Of a stretch of DNA of 64,000 nucleotides, positions 35,701-47,700 are shown piece by piece. The stretch is from Campylorhamphus procurvoides (Eukaryota > Chordata > Aves > Passeriformes > Dendrocolaptidae), in the NCBI GenBank assembly GCA_013396655.1, contig WBMV01006658.1, positions 54,673 to 118,672 of the forward strand, in the 5' to 3' direction. Positions within the stretch are counted from its first letter, which is position 1. Each line of letters begins with the position of its first letter. Position numbers and translations under genes: made by a program. Under the pieces are notes generated by a model, which was not told where the DNA came from, made no database searches, and was given only the letters and a program-made list of their open reading frames with translations.

Positions 35701-38700
35701 GCCAGGGGAAGGGAAGTTACTTGAAAATATATCACACAGAGATGAGATTCCAAGAATGCTAATTGCCAATATGGAGTAGTGATGAACTTACCTCAGTGCC
35801 TTAAAATTGCCTGCACTCTTGTGTCAAATGCTCCAGTTGGCTTTAGACTGTGATTGTTTTGTACCTATTAGACCAAGCCAAAAAGAGACTAAAGCACTTT
35901 CACTAAAAGCCATGTCATTCTGTCCTTTGATTGATAGGTCAGATTGTCTTACTCAGGACCTTGAAAAACCCAAACCCAAATTTGTGAGAGAGGTTTTGGA
36001 AAAGTGCATGCGGTAAGTAAGATCTTTTGACAGCTGTATTCAAGGCACAGTTTCATCTGAATACCATAAGAGTCCTTTTAACTTGACTCTTGTCTTGGGC
36101 ACATCTGTTCTTAACAATTCAGTTTCAGTTAAGAGATGAGTCTGTTGTTTGTATGATTTTTCATCCAGTTCACCTGCTGTAGGACACTGCTTCAGAGAGA
36201 GGGAGAAATAGATGGTGCAGATGGCAGTGAGCTACCTATGCACACCTGCACTTAAAAAGGACATGCTTCATCATAAGCACAGAAAGAAGTGCAGTTTAGT
36301 CTGTATTTCTGAAAAGTATTCAGCATTCACAGAAATGGATGGAACTGACTGTTAATTGTACAAAAACTTGAGACACTGATCTTGGGTTTTCCTGGTGCCT
36401 CTGATGTTCTTTTGCCTTAAACAACCAACCCACCATCCAAACAAACAAAATCTCCAAACCCAACAACAAGATTACCTAATCAGTGTCTGGACTTAAAAGA
36501 TTGTGAGACAGGGGCATATGAGAAAGACCAAAACATTCTGAATGCATATGTTATTCGGCATCCTACATGAAAATATTAATCTGGTTTTGGGTGAATCCTA
36601 TCTAGGAGATGTGAAAGTATTGTGCTGCAAAATTAATACCATTTTTCTGTGGTGCTCTTCCATTTCACTAAAAACTCTGGTAGCAAATTAAGCCTTTGTG
36701 GGAGTGAAATGAAGCTGGAAAGTAAAATGAAGACGTCCAGTTTAATATTTTTCCTGCTTTGAATGCCAACATATTACTAGTTTTCTGCAGTCAATCATAG
36801 GCTTTTGCATAAAACTTCTTACCAGGCAGCCTTTTCACAAGGCAAATTAATTGTATGAGGATGAAACCCAAGCATCATGAAATTCAAACAGAAGGCATCT
36901 ACTAATAAGTTTGGTTTACTTAGCTCGTAGGATCCAGCAAAAACTATCATTGTCTTACATAAACATCCTGATTCTTGTTCTGTGGAAGTTAAATACAGGA
37001 AAATGGTTATAAAGCAGTCACGTTAAAATTAGCCATGGTGTTATTCTCATTTTAATTCTACTGCAATGAAACTTGATGTTTTCAGACTCTCCTACCATCA
37101 ACGAATAATAGACATTGTTCCTGCAAGTTTTTCTGTCCTCAGTCCTGCTAATCCAGTGTGCATTTACAAATACGGAGATGAAAGTAATAGTAAGTATTAA
37201 AGTTACTAGTGGTCAAGTTAAACAAGTGTTTCAGAGCAAGAGAGCACATGAAATGAACTATAATATCATTTATCTTCATAAAAAAGAATACAGCTCAAAT
37301 AAATATACATGATTTTCATATGGGTGAATATGCTTCACATGAGCAATTAATACATATTAAGCCTGGATCTCTGTAATAAAATCCTCTCCACTATATATGA
37401 AGAAAAGAAAATCCAGTTGCTGTTGCTGAGGTGGTTATTGTGTTGTGCAGGATTATTTGTCAGAAGTCTAAAATTGAACAATTCATCCATTTCCCCCTTT
37501 TGGCCACACTACTGTGGCAAAGGCAGCATATGAAATGATAATGAGAGTTTATTTTTTGAACTTCATGAAGCAGTAGAATATTTTACCAATGAATTTGATC
37601 TAATGAAGCATACACAGGGAGCAAACAACATAAAGATTGAGAGATACCTTATTATTCCTTTTATTGTTAACTGTAAATATAATCCTAAGCATAAAAGTGT
37701 CATCATCACAGGTACAGTGAAGAAAAACAAGGAAGTATTGTATTTTTAGAAAACTGGTGGAAACTGAAGTAGAGCTTGGTCAGGAAAGTGGTTACCTGAC
37801 CTCAGCTCTAAAGGTTCTACTCAAAGTTTTGATTTTCATGTGAAGACCAGAAAATGTGTTGAGCAATTTTATGGAATATCGATGGGGACAATGATACTGG
37901 AAACAGATAGTTTTATGTGTATCTGGGAAGTGTTCTCGTTTCTCTGAGAGGCAAACTGATGTTAAAAATACTTACTTGCCTTGACATATTTTGACCTCTG
38001 TTTTTGTTCAGGGTCTCTTCCTGGGTATACTGTGGCACTCTGTTTAACAATTGCAATTAAAAATAAGGCGAGCAATGATGAAATCTTCAGCATTTTAAAA
38101 GATGTGCCTAATCCAAACCAGGATGACGATGATGGTAAGATACATTCTATTAGGCTCTTGCAAGCTGTAATTTATCCTGTGTGTAGATTGATCTGCCATG
38201 TTTTGAAGCTTTAAGTGTGGTGGTTAACAGAACTGTGTCCTTTTCCTTCTAGTAGTTGGTTTCAATTTATCAGTGAATAGAAATAATACACTATTGTTAG
38301 GTTTTTTTGTAAACATCTTATATGTGGAATCAGGCCTGTTTTTCCTAAGCTTACAGAAGTAACATGGTGCTTGATAGGTGTTTTCTTGTGAGTAATGACA
38401 GAGTAAAACATTTAATATTCCTTTTGCCTTCAGCAGCAGAGGGCAGTTCATGCTGTCATCCTCACTCCTGAAATTCATTGCTTCTGCCCTGAGAGCTTCC
38501 CCCTCCTTGGTGCAGTCCCACAGCAGATAGGACAGCCAGCCTGCTGCTGTCATCTTCCACAGACAAAAACTCACAGTGGGATTCTACTCATGTTCTCCTT
38601 AGCTTTGCAGCCACAGGCAGCACTCATTCCTAAAGCCTGCATGTTTTATGGCATGAGGAATGGGAAAGTTAGAAGTGATCTAAACAATGGAGACCACTTG

Positions 38701-41700
38701 ATTGTTTCTGTAATATTTGCAAATGTTCTGTCATGCAGACAGAGAGCAACAACCATCTGTTGAGGTTTTTTTGCCCTAGGGTCCATTGTCATGTTTCCTG
38801 ATTTGCTTTGGGCATTACCCATTAATTACCACTTACTCTCCCTCCTACTTGTTTTCAGCTGCAGGTAGCTGCAGGTACAGGAGAGGACTTGACACCATTC
38901 ATCCTAGTACCTATATTTGCTATACAAGCTTGCTGGACCCTTTTCCTATATCCCAAATGGTCAGCTCCTGTATGTTAGTAGTCCTTACTTTTCTCTCTCC
39001 GCATCCACGCCCCCTTCTTTATGGCCTTCCAGACCTTCATCTTGGTGCACAACTGCGGTTTCCTCTGCTGTCTTTCTCTGCTGCAGTCCATCAGTGCTGG
39101 TACACGTTGCTAGCAAGGCTGTGTCTCTGGTAGCTTCTTCACTGATTTGGAGTTCTTTCTATACATTTTTTCCATGGGTGAAATGGGAGCCTGAAAACCT
39201 CTACATTTTGGAGGAGTCTTTACTGGCTCCCTGCTCAGCCCTGCAAAACCCTGTTGTCGGAACTCTTACCTGAAATGAACTAAATCATAAGTTATCTCTA
39301 TGGTTTTATGAGTAGCTTACATGCTTTACTTTAAGTACTTACTACTTCTAGCTTTAAATAACTTGCAGGTGAAGGATTTTCTTTCAACCCTCTGAAAATA
39401 GAAGTTTTTGTTCAGACTCTGCTCCATCTAGCTGCCAAGTCTTTCAGCCACTCCTTCAGTGCCCTGGCAAAGTAAGTGTAATCTGTGTGTTATTTTGGGG
39501 CTTGCAGAACCGTTTAATTCTGACATTGAAATGCATGATAAAAGAAGTGGACTGTAGGCTTTAACAATGTTATAGGTGCTCCACAATGCAGTATGGTTAG
39601 GAGAACTAATGACACTGCTTACTGAAGGAATGGTAGTATAAATCCTACATTATATATATGTGAACGACATTAGCAGAAACTTATACATTACAGCTTTGTG
39701 ATGTAAGTCAACAAATGAGACAGGTTTGGAAAATTATTTTAGAATTACTCATTTGCTGATTATGGTGAGAAACAAGGGATTCTCCTTATATTTGAATGAC
39801 TGGATAGTTGCCATTTTAACATCTTATACTATGAATATGAGTCGAGGACAGTTACATCTATATAAAAAAGCAAAGAAAGGAAAAAAAACCCTTGAACTTT
39901 AAAACAGTCTGCTGTAAACTTCTTCTGTCTACCAAAGGAAAGTGAAATCCATCCTAAAATACTTTTGAGTTCATCCCTTAAACATATGCTGGAACTTGTA
40001 AAGAATTTATAAAGAATTCACCGCATCATTTTTAGAAAAATTAGATAAAATAGCATTTTTAATTCTGGGTGTTTGGAGTTGCTTTCAGGTGTTTTTGTTA
40101 TATTAAAGGTAGTCACATGCATCTTAATGAGTTATCTGTCCCTAAAGACACATAAAATGTTGCAACAACATGCACCTGGGAGCTCTACAAAGGTAATGTT
40201 GACAAGAAGCTGCAGGTAGTAACCTGCAGTCAGAGTGCAAGATGCAGGCTGATAGGAATACTTAGACCAGGGGTATTTTCACTGTTGAACACTGGCAGTG
40301 GTAGCCATGAGATCAAAAAGAGCCTCTTACTCGTTACAGTTTCATTACAATAAGTTGGCCTGTGAACGTTGTGAAGCAGTCGGACTAACTGCTAAAATAG
40401 AGGCTTTTAGCAGTGTTTCCTTCAAAAAAGAGGCACTTAGAGTGTCTGAAGTTAATGGAAACACATGTCAAGAGGAAGGTCTAAGGCTCAAAAGGCAGAA
40501 AATTTTGCTCCAGCTGTGTGTAGATAAGCACATGAAGCATGAAAGCGCCTCCTGCTTTTAAGAGTATGAGAAACGTAACCCAGCTTCAGGAAGTAGGTTC
40601 ACTAAGATGTAAGTTGCTTTTAGGATGTGCCATATCTTTGTAGTCTTATTTTAGCTCAGGGTGGTTATGTTTTCCAGAGAACTGTTGTCCAAGAAATGCT
40701 GCAGATAGTCACGAAATTTTCTTTTGGCCAATCTAAACCTCTTGCCTTATGCGCTGCTCTTCTGCCTGCTCCCAGCCCCTTCACTGACTACTTTTTATCT
40801 GTTAAAAGGTTTCATGAAGTCTTCAAAACGCTTGCTGAAAGTGACGAGGGAAAACTCCATGTTCTGAGGGTTGTATATGAGGTTTGGAAGAATCATCCCC
40901 AGGTAAGTGGCTGGAATGTCAAGTATCTTTGTGTGTTTCAACTCACAGAGGACATATTTAAATTAAAAAAATTAAAGTTTGCTTTATGTTCTTTAAAAAT
41001 AACTTGTCATTTTAGGGGAAGTTCAGATTGTATTTAATGTTGTTACTAGTGCCTAAAATGAAGACTGAATGTAAAATACATACTATAGTCAATGTTGCAT
41101 CTTCCTCAAGAGTTCATTTTGAGAGGGCAAAGGCTTCATTATGACTCAGATTCATACTATGCTCTTTGTCGTACAAGCAAGTAACTTTTGCCAAAACCAC
41201 GTTTTTGTTCAAAATTGGAATACAGCACAAATATGTACATTGCAGTAAGATGTAGGTCCATATCAAAAGCAAGCCACATTACTAGAAATGTGGAAACCTA
41301 GCGGGTTTTAGTGCTGTGTTGTTTTTGGGGGTTTTTTCATCAATTGCTAGTGAAAGCCATCCAGTTATTACACAAAGCTCGTTCTGGAGTCACTGTTGTG
41401 TGTGGGCTGGATGAGTAGTGCTGCAGTAGTGGCTGTTCAGAACAGATCAGTCTGACAGTGCTGTGATTATGTTCATTCTTGAGCCAGAGGAAATAACACC
41501 CTAAAAGACCTACAAAAAATGCCTTGGTTGTTTAAGCTGTTCAGTTTCTTCACAGCAATTACTTTCTCCCTCAGCTGTCATTTTTCTAAAAATAGAAATA
41601 AATAAGGAACTCAGGCTGAATTTGCCGGCATTAGTTATTTTGTGTCTTCGTTACTGGCGTGCTTGTGTTCCACTGTGTACCTTACAGCTGCACAGGTCAG

Positions 41701-44700
41701 ACTTTAAGAAGCCATGCCACTGAGACCCAGGGGTAATCCTCGTATCTGCGAATAGACCTGTGGTCCATTCCCTAGTGGGAAGAACAAGCACCTAGAAGAT
41801 ACCCTCTGCAAGCTGTTACCTCTCTCAAAAACATAAAAAAGGAGGTGTTTTGGTTTTTTTTTCAAACATGTAACTTACTATGCCGTTTAGTAACCTTGAA
41901 AATGTGACATTTACAGTCTGACCTACTTTTTATTACCATTTAACTGGATCAGAACAAATTTCATTATTGCAATCTAATATCTGCATCCACTTCCTCTTCA
42001 TTCCTTGTATAGCAGCATGACAAAACAGAGATGAATGTTTCAAACCCAGATTAAATAGTCATGTTAGACTTTTATGAATAAATCAATATCACTTTAAAAA
42101 ATGTCAAGTGCAAAAGTAAGGAAAGCCTGCTCTTCTGCTTGACCATGGAAGTTAAATTTTTTTCTCTTGCATTTGTTGCAGTTCAGTGTTTTGCTTCTGA
42201 TCAAGCACTTTCCTTTTTTTTCATTCCTGAGGAATGGTGCCTTGACAGCAGGCTGAGTGTGTTTTTAGGCTGCTCACCCTACTCCCATGTCTACAGGAAT
42301 GTCCTTTGAATTGGTTCAGATTGCCAGCAGTACTCGGAGGGCGTGTGCCACTGATGCAGCTGTGCTGCAGCCAGGGATTTAACAACAGGAGTCAGTAGTC
42401 CCTGGACTAAGCAAGGTTGTGATGGTGACTTCATAAAGAGAAGCTTTAACATTGACATGAAACGTTTTCTCAAAATCCTAGATCTGTTTCTTGGAAGGCT
42501 AAGTAACCAGAAATTCTTCCTGTCAATGCAGAAAGACAAATAGAACATAGGATGCTATCTTGGGACTTGAAGGTTGAGTGCTGAGTCCTCTGTATGATTA
42601 ATTCAGTTATTTTAATTTTCCTTCCTTAAAAGGAGCTTTGTTACACTTCCTTATTTGACAAGGGGTGCTTGTAAGGATAAATACAGTGCAGGCTGCCGTT
42701 CTTAGATACTGTGTCATTCAACCACACAAGTAATTAAGATAAGCCTTTTTTTCTGAACAGCTTGCAACTTCTGTAGTCAGTAACTCTCTTCTGCAGTTGC
42801 CTGGTGTATTGCTTGCACCCACTCCAGAACCATGGCAGTGCCTGTAGCAAGTAAGCCCTTTCATTGGTACACGACGCTGGCTCTGTCCTGAAATTAATAG
42901 GCCCCACAGAGAAAAGCTTACTGCCACGTTGGAAGGCTGTCGTGGATCAAGGATAGTGGCTAACAGTAGCTCCCTCATTGTGGTGATTTGACAGGTGTAT
43001 GTGTTCTGGTTTCAATACTTCAGTGCCAGATACTAAGACATCTGTCTCTAAGGCCTCAGTTACAACTCTGATTCATGGTGTTTTTGCTGTTGTGTGGGAG
43101 TATCTATGTTAACAAAGAGTGATACTTGTTTTCAGAAGTAGATAATGTTGTTAATAATGATGCTTTATATAATTGGTGTAGATCCCCTCATTTTAAATGT
43201 TTTAGGCTAGACTATCCAGCTTCCTAAAGTATTTGAAATGATCCACTCATACCACTGATGCAGAGTTGCATCAAAGCATGTCTGGTTTTATCTGAGGCTG
43301 GAATATTGTACAGACTCTCTGTGTATTGTCTTTCACAAAATACAGATGATTGCTGTGCTTGTGGACAAGATGATTCGGACACAAATTGTCGACTGTGCTG
43401 CAGTAGCAAACTGGATCTTTTCTTCAGAGCTTGCCCATGATTTTACTAGGTAACAAGAATTCGATTTGGGTTATTACTTGTTTCTGACTTACTATTTGAA
43501 GTTGCCAGTACATCATTTAATCTATGAAACTCAGTAATGGAAGAAGGTACAATTAAGCTTTTGCTCTTTCTGCAAAGTATGTACTTTAATGTTTTTCTTT
43601 TGGAGTTGGGGTATCAATGTTTACATGACAGCACAAGATTGTTGCTATCATGTCATTTTGCAAGTGGTATCTAAGCCTGCCCAAGTAGAACAGCACTGGA
43701 ACTACTTCTAGACAAAGCCTGTTGCTGTGTGTTACATATCTGCTACCTTGGTGTGGTCCTGGTCTTTGGCTGCGGTATGTAACATGTACCACCACTGATA
43801 CATTGCATATTGAGAATGGGAGAACTGTTTGATCTGAGGATTCAGTTTGGTGTTGGTAGTCTTGCAGTGTGTGTATGAAATAAAATTCTGGTTTTGAAGT
43901 GTACTGCAAAAAAAAGGAAAGAACTGTTTGTTACACTTTCTTGAATTATGAGTATGCTTTTCTATATGCTGAGTGTTTGTTCACTCTGATAGATGCCTTA
44001 AATGATACTAAGTTTTTTAAATTCTTCCAGTTACACTTTTCTGTAAGAAACTATATTTAGTTTTCTGTCTTGGAGTAGTGTTTAGTATAGTGTTCTGAAC
44101 TTTGCGTTTTTGTTAGGTTTTATATCTGGGAGATCTTGCATTCTACAATTCGTAAGATGAATAAACATGTCCTGAAGATTCACAAAGAACTGGAGGAGAC
44201 TAAGGCAAGATTGGCCAGGCAGCACAAAAGAGTGAGTAATTTGTTTGTAAATTTTAATCATTTTAAACTAAGTTATACAAACCTGCATGTGGGCAGACAG
44301 ACACACAGTTGGTTTTGGGGAGGACTGAATAAATGTGGTTCATCAGGAAGCATGTCTGCAGACGTGGTCATCTCTAACACTGACATGCCAAAAGTCAGGT
44401 GCATGTTCTCCGTCCACCCCTCTAATGGCAGCTGTAACATAAGAATTTAGTAAAATCTTTAAAGGGAGTTTATATCTATTCACTCTGTTCAAGCTCTCTC
44501 TTACAAGTCTCTTTTTCCATTGTGAGCGTGCGTTCTGCTTACCTTCTAATCTGCATTCCAATTACCTTATTAGATAACAATAAGAACAGTTATAAATTAT
44601 TTAGGGTAAGTTCTGTTTAAAGAGTGCTCTTGTGGCTTCCATGCAGAAGTGCACAGAAACAGCTATTTGCAATTGAGAAGTTGGCTGTTACTGTTCTTCT

Positions 44701-47700
44701 GATGGGTGCTGCTGGATCTGACACTGGCATGTCACTTCCTTCTTTCAGCTCATTTTTCTGATACAGTTGCATGATCTTGTATTATTATATAAAGCAAACT
44801 GATTAGAAAACAGCTGCTGTTGTGTTCTGTTGTCCCAAGTGGGACAGTAAAATGGGGTTGAATGAGTGTCTTCTGTGGCAGCTGGAAGAGACAGGGCCCA
44901 AGGAAGTTTGGCTGAATGCAGTACTTAGTCATGACAGAATTAAGTCAGTTTATAAATATGCTGAATTGCAGAAAGCAAGAGAGAATTTCTGTGTTTCTTT
45001 GAGATCTGCAAGTGTGATTACCTTCATAAACCCTTAGCTAGCTCCAAAATTTTGAATGAGGTTAATGTCAAAACATGACAGAGGCCGCTAAAGAAACCTC
45101 CTCAGGTTAGTCATTTGTGCAGAAGCTTCTGTTGAGAGATTGCTAATAACTCAGTTTCCCAGTGTCGGTTCATCCCAGGCGCTTCATCTTGTTTCCTCCA
45201 CTCACAGCAACAGCAGTCATAATTGTTTGCATCCTCAGTCTACAATGATAAGCAGTTAATAAATGCCCATGATTACTGAAGACTGAAGTGCGGTCATTGA
45301 TCTTACTGTGAGGCAAAGAGCTTCTCTGGCAACTCTAAATATACCAGTGTTTTAATTTCTGTACTTGTCTCTTGCTGCAGCTCTATATTACTTAGTACTT
45401 TAAATGAATATTGTGCTGGGAAGAAACATTTGTATGCAACAGTGAGTAGTTCTGCAGGCTGTTGCTCTGCCGCATGACCATTCCTGTTAGAGGAAGTAAG
45501 CTGCAAGTTTTGATGTCTCTAGCATGAAGTGGGTTGCCTTACTGTGGGATGAGTCCAAGGCTCACATGCTTTCTCTTGGGTCTTATTGGTCCTTTAGTGT
45601 TTTGAGTTCAGAAAGCCTCTGTAGATGGGGAAAAGGCAAGTTCCCATACAGAGAATAAATTAAATTCTCACCTGCTATGGTAAGTAATTTTCATTTTCTG
45701 CGGTGATTTGGAGCTATACCTATCTTGTGATTGTGAGCTTCATTTCGTATGCAGTAGGTGAGTTAACACCCAGCCCTATATTTGTCACAAGTTACAAATG
45801 TTTCTTTTACAAATATTTGCAGTTTTGAGCTGTTAATTTATGGATGTTTTTGCATAGAAACAATCGTATGAGACTGAAGCAGTATTTGTGTTTGAATTTA
45901 CAATAATCTGTGAGATTTTGCCTTTCCTCCTATATGCCTTGTAGTCTTGTGTAAGACTTAATTACCTGAGCTTCCAAGGCTGATACTTAAGTGTATTTTG
46001 TGAGGAGTGGTGTCTGTTCTTTTGTTTTTGACACAGTGAGAGCATGCCATGTTCCAAGGGTCCATGCTGACCCTTTCTAGTCTAAGAGTAGACTTTTTGA
46101 TGATGTATATAGGGAGTTCCTACTTTAACAACATTGATGACAGTCTTCAGCCTTCCTTTTGTGCTAACCAGCTGGATTTATTAGAGTTCTTGCACTAAGT
46201 GCTTTATTTTTTGAAACCCTGAGATTTCAGAACTGTTCATTGAATGAATTACCTGCCCTGCTGCAGTTGATGCAATCTGACAAAATCTGTGTCATATTTT
46301 TTTAAAAAGCCATTCATTACCTTGTAATGTTAAAGTTAGCAGGGGTATTCACTGTGTTTCCCTTAAATAAATCTTGGAATCATAGAATAGCCTGGGTTGG
46401 AAGGGCCTTAAAGATCATCTGGTTCCAACCTCCCTGCCATGAACAGGGACATCTTCCACTAGATCAGGTTTCTGGGGGCCCTGTCCAACCTGGCCTTGAG
46501 CACTCCCAGGGATGGGGCATCCACACCTTCTCTGGGCAGCCTGTTCCAGTGCCTCACCACCCTCACAGCAAAGAATTTCATCCTAATATCTAATGTAAAC
46601 CTGCTCTCTTTCAGTTTGAAGTCGTTCCCCCTTGTCCATGCCCCTGCAATAACTCCTGCTCCAGCTCTTATGTAGGCTCCCTTCAAGTACTGGAAGGCTG
46701 CAATTAGGTCATCCCAAAGCCTTCTCTAGGCTGAACGGTCCCAATGTTCTCACCTTTTCCTCATAGAAAAGATGCTCCATCCCTTTGATGCTCCTCTGGC
46801 CAGGTTGATGTCCTTCCTGTGGCCACCTCCAACACGTTGTTGTCCTTCCTGTGCTGAGGACCCCACAGCTGAACCCCAGAGTGTTCCAGGTGGGGTCTCA
46901 CCAGAGCAGACTAGAGGGGCGGGATCCCCTCCCTCATCCTGCTGGCCACACTGTTTTTGATGCAGCCCAGAATACAGTTGGCTTTCTGGGCTGCAAGTGC
47001 ACATTGCTGGTCATGTCCAGCCTCTCATCCACCACCACCAAGTCCTTCTTGGCAGGGCTGCTCTTGNGCTGAGGGTGCACTCAATCCCTTCATCTATGTA
47101 ATTAATGAAGATATTAAATAACGCTGGTCCTAATACAGACCCCTGAGGGACAGCACTTGTCACTGGTGTCCATCGGGACTCTGAGCGGTTGACCACTACC
47201 CTCTGGATGTGACTGTACAACCAATTTCTTATCTATCTAACAGTCCACTCACCAAATCCATCTCTCCAGTTTAGTGAGAAGGATGGTTTTGGCGACTGTG
47301 TCAAAGACTTTGAAGAAATCCAAATAAATATATCTGTAGCCCTTCTCTTGTTCGCTGATGCCATCACTCCATCAGAGAAGGCCACTAGGCTGGTCAGGCA
47401 GGATTTATGCTTGGTGAAATGGTGCTGGCTGTCCCAAATCATCTCCCTGTCCTCCCTGTGCCTTAGCATATCTTCTAGGAGGATCTGTTCCATGGTCTTC
47501 ACAGGCAAAAAGGTGAGACTGACAGGTCAGTAGTTNCTCTCCAGTTTAGTGAGAAGGATGGTTTTGGCGACTGTGTCAAAGACTTTGAAGAAATCCAAAT
47601 AAATATATCTGTAGCCCTTCTCTTGTTCGCTGATGCCATCACTCCATCAGAGAAGGCCACTAGGCTGGTCAGGCAGGATTTATGCTTGGTGAAATGGTGC

